Assembly (NCBI GenBank): GCA_038380795.1
Contig: CM076270.1
Location: forward strand, 18,368,001 to 18,432,000
Origin: Pyrocephalus nanus
Taxonomy: Eukaryota > Chordata > Aves > Passeriformes > Tyrannidae
Direction of reading: 5' to 3'
Length of the DNA stretch: 64,000 nucleotides
How positions within the stretch are numbered: the first letter of the stretch is position 1; each line of letters begins with the position of its first letter. The position numbers and the translations under genes were made by a program. Under the pieces are notes generated by a model, which worked only from the letters and a program-made list of their open reading frames with translations, ran no database searches and was not told the origin of the DNA. Positions 46,801-59,500 of the stretch are shown here, one piece after another.

Positions 46801-48529
46801 GCAGTGCTAATCCCATCACCCATCCATCCAATCTTGGGAGCAGATGGTTTCTGTAAAGCTGTGCTCCGGAGCTTCAGCATTACATGGATGCTTTACTCAC
46901 TAATCTTCCAGCATAAGCGTCTTTGGAAAAGCTGATACACAGATTAATAGTAGCTGAGACAATCCCATCACCTGAAGTCACTGTTTTTCCAAAGTGTAAT
47001 TTGCCAGCACGCCCCTCTGTGAGCTGAGGCCTTAAATTCCCCCCTGTGCCCAGCTGTGTCCAACTGTGAGGGGGAGCCACAGGGGAGTTCCTCAAAGAAA
47101 AATGAAGAAATAAATACAGAAAAGTTCAGCCTTGTGGTTTGCTGAAGCAGATGCAGCTGAGGTGGCAATGCAGCTAGAAGGTCATTAAAGGCTGAGGGGA
47201 GGGATGCGACTGTAAATCGATTTTTATTAAGGAAGAGGTAGCAGTGATGTACAGCGAGTATACGTGGGACCTGTGCACCACGCTGCTTTCAGAGTAAGGA
47301 AACTAGAAGGGCAGATTTTTGGCATCTCTGTTACAAACCATACAGGGGTGGACACAGCTGTTGGTATTTGTTACAAAAGCCCTGCACTGCAAAGCCAGCC
47401 CTCCCCATGAGCTTAATCCCTCCAAACTCCCCGAAGCCCTTGGGTACACTCGAGTATCCGGCTTGAGGTTTTCTGTTGTGATGAAGTTGCACTTCAAGGC
47501 CCTTCTATGGATCAGCAAATACCAGAAACACTTTATATTTTTCTTCCAAGGAGGGCTGAGCCTGCAGTGACTGCTCAGGACAAGGCTGAGAATGGCAGTG
47601 CTTGTGAAAGCAGGAAGAGTCGGTGATATCGTTCAGACCCAGTGCCCAGGACTCTCAGGAGCTGTTTGGAGTTTGTGTGTTCAAAATGCCCTTTGGAGAG
47701 TCCCCCTCATCACTTGGCTTAACTGCCTTCCACTTAAAAATGTGTTATGTATTAATTTGCTAATGTTCCCATTGCTTTGATTGATGAAGACAGTGATCTG
47801 GCAGAACTGAGGATGGTTTTTCTACAGCTCTTAAAAACAGCTCTTCCTTTGAAGTCAGAAGGTGATTTCTCCACCAAGGGCAACACTTGGCACTTGTTCG
47901 TTGGTCAAACAGTAACAAAAGCTTAGTGATCATCTGGGAAAGAAACCAGAAAATGGCATGTTGGGTGAGAGTGGGAAGAGCTGTGAAATCAGTTTCGGGA
48001 AATTCTTTATAACAAGCAAAACAAAAGCCCCAAACCCATCCTATCAGCCACATATCAAACAGGCAAAGTACTTGACATGCACCTTCATAGCTTGGCACTG
48101 AGTCCCACTTGGCAGTCAGGAGTGTCCTGAGTCAAGGTGATTTTGCTGCAGTATTAATATTTTAAGGTCTTTTACTCAAGCAGATTCTCAGGCACCCATA
48201 AGAAATCCTGTAGTGCTACAGAAACTTTCCATTTGTAAACCTGAACAAGTCCTTGCCTGGACCAAAAACTGGAGAATCTCCCCTTGTGTGATTGGTGTGA
48301 GGAGCCAGTACTCTGAGGAGGCTGCAGGAAGGGATTTTGTGCTGGTATGCAGTGTTGCTTCTCACTTCAGTGAGAATTATGAATTTTAAAGAGGTTGTTT
48401 TTGTACTCTTGGGAATTCCTGGCTTTTCCTGCCATATGAAAAATGTGTGTGTGTGTATGTACAGGTATAAGGGGAAGAAGCAAAAAGCTGCAGAGCAAAG
48501 CAGTGGCATTTTAAGCAAGAATAGCAGTG
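40851..48529. other. 3' flank, no gene recognised
   Basis: No recognisable exon, RNA gene or intact mobile element. An A14 run lies at 43640-43653 and a T-rich run at 45367-45388. A TAATTA-rich block at about 46360-46590 has the texture of a possible regulatory element. I looked for signatures of neighbours expected from mammalian synteny (adiponectin collagen repeats, trypsin-like GDSGGP of MASP1) and saw none. Confidence 0.5.
48444..48457. repeat. Short TG microsatellite
   Basis: About six TG units, potentially polymorphic. Confidence 0.6.
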
Positions 48530-48661
48530 AGGGGCATTCCTGGCTTGGGAAAATTGGAAGTGGGAAAAATGGAATGTGTCCCTGCCAGTGGCAAGGGGGT
48601 TGAAAGTAGATCATCTTTATTGTCCCTTCCAATCCAAACCATTCTGCAATTCTGTGATAAC
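48530..48661 (+). mobile_element. CR1 LINE 3' end remnant
   Basis: Contains GTGTCCCTGCCAGTGGCA, GGGGGTTGAAAGTAGATCAT and CCCTTCCAATCCAAACCATT, then ATTCTGCAATTCTGTGATAA. This order matches the 3' untranslated end and short terminal repeats of avian CR1 elements. It is diverged and strongly 5'-truncated, on the + strand. Confidence 0.85.
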
Positions 48662-51600
48662 TTTTGGTGTCTGAAGGGTTTTGCTGTTGTCAGTGCTTCC
48701 TGCAGTGCAGATTTTCCCATAGTAGTGCAGTATGTGGCCAGACTGCACTTCTGTTTTACACCTGTGGCACTTGCTGCTCTGATGCATGTTGATAGTTCAA
48801 TTTTGAAGCCTGGGAAAGGCCATTAATCTGCCTCAGTAACAGATCACTGCCATTGTGCTACATTGTGCCACGAGCTGCCATGGGCTGAGATTCTCTCTAT
48901 TTTATGCAGTGTGTTGTCAATGCATAAGAAATTCTGTTTTTACTGTGTATCCCTTCTTTTTCCTGTGTTTTGGGAGAGAAGTCTTCAAGTACTTTTCTAC
49001 AATATTTCTAACAGTGCAGCAAAATCCATCATGAGGAGGGAGCACAGGCTGGAGTTTGAGTAGTGGAAACATTTGCACGTCCTTCAGAATGTGAGCAGGT
49101 GTAATCAGTGGGGATCTTCACACTTAAGCTAAAGGCCATCTGTAAATGAAAATTTATAGTTTCTTTCATTCAGGTGCTGTTTAATGAATACTGCCTGCCT
49201 TGACTGAGTTCCTGAGGTCTGTGCTTCTGATCCATTCAGATTGTTGTAGGTTGGCCAATGCCTTCCCTGCCACTCTTTGGCTGCTGAGTTTTGTAGTCCT
49301 TGAAGTAATTACAGCCACTGGTGTAGTCTAAAACCAGCTTTCTAATGCCTGTTGCCACGGCTGTTGCTCAGTTTCTCTCTCAAGATTGTTAATCTGATAC
49401 TTTCAGATGTCTGGGTGGAAGAAAAGAACTCAAAAAAAATAATGCCTAAACGTATCAAATGGGATAAAACCACAGCCTCTTCCCCAAGTGCAAATAGATA
49501 CTTCCCACAGACAAAAGTAGTATTTAAAAATACATATTTAAATTAAAACTTGCACAATTTCAACTTTGCTGGATACATGGGAGATAGATACTCTGTTGTA
49601 CAGGGTTGGGAGTGTCATATTCCTGTTTATTTTTAATAAATTAGGAAAAAATGCCCTTTTATCTCGACCATTTCAGTATGTGCATGTCACTTTTCCCTTC
49701 TTGCACGTTTTTTTTTCCTAATTACAGTTTTCTGATGTACTTCCTGGAAGCCAAAGCTATTACCATTTATCCTCCCAGGACCAAATGCTTCTGTTCAGCT
49801 CTGAGTCACTCTTCCAATTACAAACTAATTTACCCAACTTATTAATTTATCCAGAGCAGTGTGGAGAAATGCACCAGTCTCAGACTGAAATGTGCTGAAA
49901 GAAAGAAGTAAAGTGTCTTTGGTGCGTCTTTGGGGTTCAGCTTTGTGAGAGATGTGCTGAAACACTCCGAATGTTTGGGGGGGCAATCCAGGGAAGTGTG
50001 ATGACTGATTTACTCCAGGGAGCTTTACAGTGCACAGATGGGACAAACACCCAGGGGCAGGGGAGCTCCCCGGGGCTGTGGTGCCCACGTGTTCTCCCCC
50101 TCATGTGCCCTCCCGGCTCCTGGGGCACCAGCTTTCCACTGGCCTCAGCTTTCTCCCTCTAACCTGTTCAGAGAGATATCTAGTGCTGCAGTTTGCAGAC
50201 CAACCACAAACTTGCAAAAGAAGTGTCTGGTTGTCTGGGTACCTTGAGATCACTTTTCCCTGGTTTTGGGAAAAAAACCCAAACAAAACAAAACAACAAA
50301 AAAACCAACCAAACAAAAAAACCCACCAAAACCAGATACTTGGCTGTTTATGTTATTCGAAATAGAGAAAGCAGTTAAAAGGATTCTTAAAAGATACAGG
50401 TGGGGAAAATGGCTAAAAAGCTTTTATCTGTTTTGACCACAATGAAATCTGCAGTGTCTGTATCTCAAATCTTGGGCTGCCTGGTATGAATCCCTGATGG
50501 GCTAACAGAGCCAGCTGTCTCGAAGAAGCCTGTGGGAAAATCACATGCTTGAAACTTGGGAAATGGCATTTGCTTGGGGATTGCCTGCCAAGGCAGAGAA
50601 CTCTCATGAGTCAGTAAGTTGATATTTGAAGGGCACCAGCACATGAAACTGCTGTACATTTGGGTTATCTGTGCAAAGTCATAAGCTAAAATCCCTCTGG
50701 GGTCCCCTGAGCTGCAGTGAGGGTGTCCCATAGTGTGGCTGCACATTGCCCAGAGACAGAACTGATGCCTGGCCCAGGGAGCTGCTTGTTAAAAGCTAGT
50801 TGTTTGGGAAGCTGTACTGTCATTTGCCTGAATCTCACAGTTACTCTGTAAATAAATCTCTGTCTTGACAGTTGGGTCAGACCTGAACTCCTAATGTGGG
50901 TGTTTTGGGTCCCTGCCTCAGGTTGCAGCCACTCAAGGGAAACATGGCCTTGCTGAGCATGGTTGTTTCTGTAACCCCCTCTCTCGCCTGGTCGGTTCCA
51001 GCAGGTCTGGAGGGATTTCCTCTGCCCCCCTTGTCTTAATTACTTTATTCTTATCTGAAAGTGAATTCAGAGAAGTACAGCTAAAATAAACATCCCCTCT
51101 CTTTTCTTGGAAACAGAGTTAGACAAGTTTATGAACTTCCAGGTTAATGAACAACTTCCTGATGCAGCGTGGGGATAAATGTCTCCTCCAGTTTTGTGTC
51201 AGATGGAAAGTTTAGGAGATGGAGGCATTTCCTGCTGGGAGGGGCTGAGGAATCTGCAGTGAGGAGCAGCCCTGATGCTGCTCTGTGCATGGGGCAGTTG
51301 TGTGCAGCTCAGGGCCGTGGTGTGGGCTCTAAGGCATCGATGGAGTGAGGGGCAAGTGCTGCTCTCCAGGAGCAGGGGGTCACTGATGTCTCTGAGCTGG
51401 GTCCTGACACCACATCAGAAGCCAGGGCTTCTGGTTTCATTAGCAGTTACAGACTCAGCTGTAGATACTTTGGCACTGAAAACCCATCTTATTAATGTTA
51501 TTCTCATTGATTTACTAGTGAGTCATTGCTTTTTAATGGAAAGTGGTGGGGGTTTTTAGGCAAATGATATTAAAAAATGTAGAAATAAGATTGAGTGAAG

Positions 51601-54600
51601 CTCTTACTGTTGCTAATCAATCTTCTGTTGTTCCATAAACATATTTTTGTTTTATCATCATCATTTTGGATTGAAGGGAACCTTTTTGTATTTATTTTTA
51701 AGTCAGTTATCTTGGCTTTTTCTTTTCTGTCTTCCTGATTTGTATTTCAGTTGTAAGATAGCCCTTTGGAGAAGAGAACCATGACTGATGTTGGGGGTTG
51801 TGCAATGGACTCTGATGTGACCAGAGAGCACCTTCTGTTCCCTGTATCCAAGGGCTCACCTGGACCTTGCTAATCATGTCTGCAAATGAGTTGGGCACCT
51901 TGTTTGAGCCCAAGCTCAGTGCTGCTGGTGGTGGTGGTGCTATGGCAGGGTCTGCTGGGAATGCAGAGCCCCAGGGGATGGAGGGGCTCTGTGGGGAGTG
52001 AACGTGGAGAGGTTACTGTTGGTCTTCCACGGAAAAAGCTTGTGAAACTTTCTGCCAAGATATTTGGGATCTCAGCGTCGTTCATGCTAATTTTAAACTT
52101 GAGGATGTTTCTAGTGGGCTGTTTATAGACTGGTTGGCTCTATAAAGGCCCAGAGGGACTTTTTCTGTAGAGCAAGCCTGAGAACTTTGCTCGGGTAGAC
52201 GGGCCAGGAACCCAAGTCTTTTATTCATACTCAGATGTCCAGCTCACCAAACAGGGTGAATCCTGCTGACTTTAGGCAGCCTCTCAATGCAGACTGACCA
52301 CGCTGATGTTGAGGAAACTACTCAAAAGCCTTCAAGTGAAGGCTTGTACATGCATGTATGTGTGTGGGGCTGGGGTGAAAGGTACGGAGAATCCCCAGGA
52401 CCCCAAAATTTGTACCTTTTGAAAACTAGGCTATGGGGTTATTTCCTCTTCTGCAGGTGGCATGCTCCTAAAAAGTTGGGAGAAGGCCACATCCATCCTC
52501 ACAGACCAAGGACAACTTATTTTGGGGAGGTCAGTTTTCACACCTGACTGACTCGGTACGCAGTTGTTTCCTCCCTGGTTCCTGCTGTGCTGCAAACCTT
52601 GCAGCCTGACTGGATTCATGGTTTTGGAACTAAAGGGTGAGAGTTAAATCCCTCTTTTGCTTGGTAGTGCACAAGAAAAGGTTTCATACTGGAAGCAAAC
52701 CCCTCTGCAGCTGTGAGGATGAGCAGCACTGGGCAGAAGTAAGGACAAAGAAACAAACAGTCTTCTCCATAGAAGACCTTGGGCAGGAATACCTCCAAAT
52801 TACCAACTATGTTTGTGTTATGTTGATGTGCAGGATAAGATCTTTTCCCATTTTGTTTCCTCAAATTCCAATCTGATGTGAATGAATTACCAAGCCCAGG
52901 CAGCTCATGAAAGCAAAGGCAGGTAATTGGTCATATAATGCTTGTATAAATCTGTTTACAGTTCTTGTGATGAAATGGAGTTGTGTGCACTTTGACTTTA
53001 ATCCTCTTATTTGCCATCTTTCTTTTAATAGATACTGAAATTCTTGCTCCATTGTTCACCCAGTTTGAGCTGTGTAACAGTGTCAGCTGATAATTTAGAG
53101 CAAGTGGAATGAGATGCTCTGTATTCATTCCTCCTGTGTCTCCTTTGAAAGGATTTTTTTTCTTGAATCACAGCAACTTCTGCTCAAAGTATTTGTGGCT
53201 GGCACTTAGTGCATTTTTACTGCATTTAGATGATAAGGGTGACACTTGCATGAACCCTCATCAGTGGAGCTTTTTTCAACATCTTTGCCTTCAAAAGCAC
53301 TCCAGGCTTTTAAATCTCATCCGTGGGAGGTACTTTGCGAGGGTTCATTAGGCATGAGCAGTAGGCTTTGATTTATTTGATGAAAACATGTCTGGGGTGT
53401 GTGATGCTGGCTGCCTTGGGACTGAGAGCAGTGAGGAATCTTGCCTTTTAGCAGCATCGAATGTGACATGGCAAATGTGCTGCTATTAGGAGCAGCTCTG
53501 AGCATCCTGTGAGCTCATTAAGATCTTGGGCCTTGTTTTCATCCTTGGCTGTGGCTCAGGGCGCTGAAGGACCGTGTGCTGTCTTGTACTGAGGCCATTA
53601 ACAAATTTGTGGTGCCTTATAAAAACTCTCATGGTCTGGGGTATCTCCAGTGGCTGGGAGGCTCCTTCCCACCCTGTGGCAGTGTCAGTCAGTCTGATGC
53701 AGCTGGAGTGAGGGTAGAATATGGTACCCAAGCCAGGGCAGAGCCACGAGGGCAAAAGCTTCCCCTGCTCAGCCCAGCCCTCTCTACTCACAGCAGTCCT
53801 GCTTCCAGGCACCTTGCTGGCACAGCCCTGCCTCTGCTGAGTTACAAAACCAAATAAATACAGTGGGAAGCACGGGAAAGGGCTGGCAAGAGCAGACATC
53901 CGTGATGGATGTATGCCCTTTGACATGTGCTGCTTCTTGCAGATTAAAGAGTAGGCCAGGCCTGGCATTAGCAGGGCAGGGACTGGCTCTGCTGACAGCC
54001 CAGGGTTTGCCCATTGGAGGACTTTTGGCTGTGTGAGGATATGGAAAGTTGATCTGAATTAACTTTCTAAAGCAGATTGTTTAAACTGGTTAAACTCTCC
54101 TGTGGACTTGGATTTCAAATAGTCTTGCTTGACTGTAATTTATTTCAGCTAAATTATATCTGAAAGTGGAGTAAAGACCCTAACTCAGAATCAAAGCAAC
54201 TGAAGGCAGATCAACTGGTTCACTTTAAATCCACACCCTTGAGTTAACTCCAGTTGATTTCCCTGTGTGGGCAGCTCCAAAGGCCCCAGTGCCCTCTAAC
54301 GTGGCACTTCTCTCCCAAGCAGCTTTTAAGTAAAGGACCTTCATGGCCTAAAACTGCATTGGCATTACTTTTTCCCCTGCTGGAAACAGCCCTCCTCCCT
54401 TCTGAGGAATATACACTGTATGTTACAATTAATGCCATCACTGTAATTGCAACCTGCCTACAAGACACCCTCTGCTCCACTTGTAATTGGAAAAGCTCTC
54501 AGTGTCTGTCATCTCGGTGACAAATTTCACCAGCAGTCTCAACACTGCTTGCTAAAGTGTTTCTTTTATGTTTAAATCACAGCTGATAACTTACACTTTA

Positions 54601-55949
54601 CACAAGAAGGGGGGTTCACACTTATCTGAGCGTGTCCTCCCAGCCTTCTGGCAGAGTGCTTAAAACTGGTAATGGATTTTAAAGGCAAATCACGTGCAAG
54701 CAGCGTGGACAGAGCAAGAGCATTTGATGCTGCCTCCTCTCCTGCTAAGAAGAGCTAATAAAATGCTTTCTGCAAGGAAACTTAAGGGGGGAAAAAAAGA
54801 AAGATGCTGTGCAAAAGTTGGCCTTGGACTGCAAGTCCAGCTGGCCCTAAAAGCAGGACTTGCTGCTGTTCAGTAGTCTTGGAAACAAGAAAATCAAGGA
54901 ACAAGGGAAAGAAAAGGGGCTGCCCCAGATATTCTCTCTGCTCTGGTTGCCAAACAGAATGAAAATGCTGCAGAACCCTTTGTGGGCTGGTTAAGGTGCT
55001 GGTGTCATTCTGCTGTAATTTGTCCATCTGCTGTCAAATTTACTTACAGTTTGATAGAAAAGCCCAATACATTTTTAAAAATTTTCTGGGGGCTGTGTGA
55101 CCTAAGAGTGGTGCTTTTTTTGGGGCAATATTCTCTAGGGTCTGGAGGAGAAAATAGCCATCTAGCCCATGTAGAAGACAAAATCTGTTACTATAGCAAC
55201 TGCAGTGAATGTTAATCATTATAAATTTATTTCTCCCCTGGCACTGTGCTATATAAAAACAATGTGTATGTGAGCTTCCTACCTTTCTGGTTGCTGTCCT
55301 GTCCACAAACCTGGCTTGCTTTATTGCCAGAAGCTCTGCAGGATAACTCAGGAATGAGTGCTGGCTCTCCCCTCTCTCATGTGGCCGCTACAACCAAATT
55401 TCCTCAGGAGTTACCTCCCTGCATCTCCTGCAGGTCATCCTCCTTCTCCTGCAGGACTTGTGCTTGTTCTGCTTCTAATCTGGGATTTAGGTGATTAGAC
55501 AATAGTCTTAGCTCAAGTCCCCAGCTACAGTCCAAACTCCAGTTGGGAGGCACTGGGAGACAGGGGTGCTTTGGTGACCACAGGCTGTTGTTCCCTGTAG
55601 TTTGACAAAAAGTCTTTCTGTGATTTTGACAATGTTTAAGACATTACCGACACTTCAGTCTGTCACAACCTCCTTTTCAAGAGAAAGAATCTTCCCCCTC
55701 GCTTTAGAGGTGTTAATTGGAATCTGGGTTTGGTTCCTGTGTTGGTTTTGTGTCTGTTTGTTTGTGGTGGCTGTAGTTTTTATTGGATTTTTTGGTGTTT
55801 TTTATAAAATTGGTATCACCTAGGTCATGTTTTCCAGTAAATTGTCCCAGTATCCCAAATGCAGCTGTTGGGCAGCGTAAGTAAAGTGCAGTCGCTGTCC
55901 CTCTGGTGCCACGTGTCAGAAATCGTGTGAGGGCTGAGGTTGAGGTGTG
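48662..55949. other. 3' flank, no gene recognised
   Basis: No coding exon was recognised. Simple A-rich sequence lies at 50268-50335. AT-rich unique sequence at about 49430-49860 carries several homeodomain-type TAAT cores. Nothing else can be supported. Confidence 0.5.
50268..50335. repeat. A-rich (CAAAA-type) low-complexity tract
   Basis: A runs separated by C or CC over about 65 nt. No element body flanks it. Confidence 0.7.
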
Positions 55950-56578
55950 TGTGAACACTGACACAACCAGAGTGCTGGGCAGCCCTTCAGAAGGACCTTG
56001 GCAGGCTGGAGAGAGGGGCAGAGAGCAACTGTCTGAAATTCAACACAGTGCAGGGTCCTGCCCCTGGGGGGAATCACCCCACGCAGCAGCACAGGCTGGG
56101 GGTGACCTGCTGGAGAGCAGCTCTGTGAGGAGGGGGCTCCTGGTGGACAACAAGCTGTCCATGAGCCAGGGAGACAAGAAGGGCGAAGGGATCCTGGGGT
56201 GCATTTGGAAGAGCGTTGTCAGCAGGTCAGGGAGGTGATCCTGCCCCTCTGCTCAGCCCTGCGAGGCACATGTGGAGCACATCTGTCCAGTTCTGGGCTC
56301 CTCAGGACAAGAGATGTGGAGCTCCTGGAGAGGAGGGTGACAAAGATGGTGAAGAGACTGGAGCGTCCCTGTGACAAGGAAAGGCTGAGGGAGCTGGGCC
56401 TGTTCAGCCTTGGGAGGAGACACTGAGAGAGAAGCACATCCATGTCTGTCAGTGTTTGCAGGAAGGGTCAGGGCATGGACCAGGCTCTGCTTGGGGATGC
56501 CCAGCAATGGGCAAGAGGCAACAGGCAAAAACTGATGCATGGCAAGTTCCCCCTGAAAATGAGTAAGACAGAGAAAGC
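55950..56578 (+). pseudogene. Degenerate CR1 LINE ORF2 (reverse transcriptase C-terminus)
   Basis: Translation in pieces resembles the C-terminal end of CR1 ORF2. The segment LLVDNKLSMSQ...GILGCIWKSV (about 56130-56217) is followed, in a shifted frame, by REVILPLCSAL (about 56227-56260) and [14 protein letters not shown] (about 56380-56424). An apparent one-base deletion near 56225-56235 and other changes break the frame, so it cannot encode a working protein. The DNA similarity continues past the ORF to about 56575. The copy is truncated at both ends and lies on the + strand. Confidence 0.88.
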
Positions 56579-59500
56579 TGAATCCTCTCTGAAAGTGGAT
56601 TTTTGTTGCTGTTGTTTCTGCACCAAGCAGTGGGAATTTATTTTGCATAAGCTTTGCTGAAGTCTCTGCCTGGGAAAAAAACTGAAGCCTCTCAAATGTT
56701 TAGGAAGGATTAGAAACCTACTGGGGCTATAATATTTTACAAGTTATCTTTCTGGAGTATGCTGAGTGGTGGCAATCTGGTTTCATAAGTTACTATTTCT
56801 GCCACTGCTGCTACTGTGAAATCCAGCCTCAAGTCCTCTGTCAAAACAGCTGTGAAAGCCTGGAGAGGCCAGACTGGTTGGCTTGCACATAGGAAATGAG
56901 GCTGGCAAGGTACTGAATGAAAATATTTTTATTTATAGCTACCACATTCTACATGGTTCCAAATAGCACCAGAGCAGTTACAAGCTGCTTTCTGGAGCAG
57001 ATTTGCAGGTGGTGTTTGCCACAGGTCACAGGGTTAGTTCAACAGAAATTTGTGTTGAAAACATCAGTATGTGTCACAAGCCACAAACTATTTACCACCT
57101 CAGAGACATGCACCAAAGTCAGATTGGTATGCTCTAAGACAGAACAGGTTCTTGCATATATATGAAAATCAGCAGTCAGAGGGCTGCAAAGTCATTATTC
57201 ATGTAGAAATTAACCAATTCACCTAGAGACAATATCAAGGGGAAAGACAAACTGAAAAATTCCTTCTGTGCTCTCTAATCTGAAAATAACAAACCACCCT
57301 TTAAAAATGTGTGCTTGAGAATAAATAATTGATTTATATTCCTTAGCAGTAAGTGCATCCATTGCTTTGATTTCATTCACTACCAAACCCTCAGTGAAAC
57401 CTCAATTCATGGGTTTAGCTTCTGTATTTTAAGATATCTGCTTTTATTTAGGTAATTACTACAATTGTGGCTTAGGGATTGAAAAAAAAAAACAACCAAA
57501 AAGAAGTAGGTTGTACAGTAATGTGTGAGTATGAGGAGGCTCTTGTTAAAAAATTGCAAAATAAAAATAAACCTACATCCTTGGAATGAAAAGACAGCTT
57601 GTGATCAAAAAATCAGAAATATCCATTTGGAACAGGGACTCTGGCAGTGATGTGCACAGAGTGCTCCATGGTGGTGAGGAGATGGAGGTGGAAAACAGGC
57701 TGAAGGACACAACTGTGCCACGTTGTGCCAGCCCTGCTGCTGGTGAACATCTCCTTCTCCTTCAAGGCCACCCAAAGGGCTTCAGTGATTGGTGGTAAAA
57801 CCAAAGGTTTAGATCTCTGAACATGAATGATTTTTGACTGATTGGAGTGCACTGGGGTTGCTCAGTGAAGGAAGTGGAGATGCATCACCCTCAGGGGCTG
57901 TTTGGGGACATCCAGCATGGGCTGCTCAGGGAACCTGCTGAGGCTGGGGAGTCATTTCTCAGGACTGCTCCCTCTTAAATGCAATACTTGGGTTTAAGGT
58001 TGTCAATGGTCAGATCTGGGGCTAGATGTTTCTGCTTCCAGGAACTGCAGGCAGATTCCTGCATCCTCACTCCTGGGCAGCTGCAGTTGGTGACTGGAGC
58101 TGAAGTCCTCAGTGAATGGGACTCAGAATCAACCTTATGTTGCATGTGTATAGGGAAGGATCTAACATGGCTAATTTGAAATGGATCCAACCCATGCAGT
58201 GATCAAAAAGTCCAGTTTTTCTCCCACACTCACCCAGACCCATGTTGGTTTATGCAGGGTACTCAGAGCGCTGTGATACCAGTTTTTGACAGCTGTGTTG
58301 GCTGAGGTGTGGATATGCTTCAGTGTGGAACTCCTATAAAAAGTGGCATTTCCATGTATTTTGAGGTTTGAAAAGTAATTCTCCACAGAATTATGCCATT
58401 TCATGTTTTCCTTCCAATTCTGGATGAAAACATTGTCCAATTATTGCAGCTGTGCTCAGAGTTAATGAGGGACAAGGTTGTTCCATGTTTTAATTTTTCC
58501 TCCAGCTGTACTTCTGAGACTCTCAGTGCTGTTCTGTTTGTAGGAGACACCACCTGTCACTTTGCTTCCCAGAGAAGGTCCAGGAGGAAGATCCTGTAGG
58601 AGGTCCCCAACCAGCCTTCCTGGAGGGGTCAACTGTGACTGTTGTGGGTAAAACCACACTGTTGTGGCTGCTGCTCAGTGCAGGAGGGTCTCACCTGGGG
58701 TACTTGTGTGCAGCTGCACTGCTCACAGCCAGTGCTCACTGGCCTGGTCCTTTTGTCTCCACAAATACCCAGATAGCCACACTTCTAGGAAGGGCTGGGA
58801 TCACTCTTGATTTTTCCTAATGCTTCCAAACTGGCAGATTTCCAGAGACAAGGGCTTTACCGAGCTGAGTGCTGTGTATTCAGAGAGTTGATTCTTCTCT
58901 GGGTGTGGAAAGTTACTCTTTGGTGCAATAACTTTGTACGTTAATAAATAAATAATAAAAAAAAGGTCCCTAAAAGATTTGTTTTCTTAAAGTTCAGCTG
59001 CAGTTTCTGTCCTTTGAAACCTATCCAATATATGCACTTTAAACTTAAGTAGAACTTTATTTTGCAACTGCAGTTCTTCATAATCTGTTCAGGTTTGTAC
59101 TGAAAAGTGATATGAGACTTTAAGGAACAGCATAATCCAAACCAGAGAGAGACCATCTGCAAGTCTCCCTGCTGGAGAACCTCCCCTCTTTTCATACAGA
59201 TTGTTTCTTGGAGCTGTTCTACAGCACAGCGCTCTGGATCTCAGGCTTTTTTTGTGGGTGGGTTTGCTTTCTTTGTTTGGTTGGGTTTTGGCAGAAAATC
59301 TTTAGAATATGGGTTTTGTTGGGTTTTTTTGTTTGTTTGTTTGGTTGGTTTTTTAACCTTTCTCTAGAGGCGTCTGTGGATTTTTTGTTTTCTTCCAAAA
59401 CTCCTGGTATTTGATTAAGGAGGAGAGTGTTTGACATACAGGGCAATGGCTTATTGGTGACAGCAGCCTCTGAAGAAGCAAACAGGCAATTCTACATTAG

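Noticed and set aside
50268..50335. A-rich tract as a retroposon tail
   Set aside because: C-interrupted simple sequence with no element body or target-site duplication beside it.
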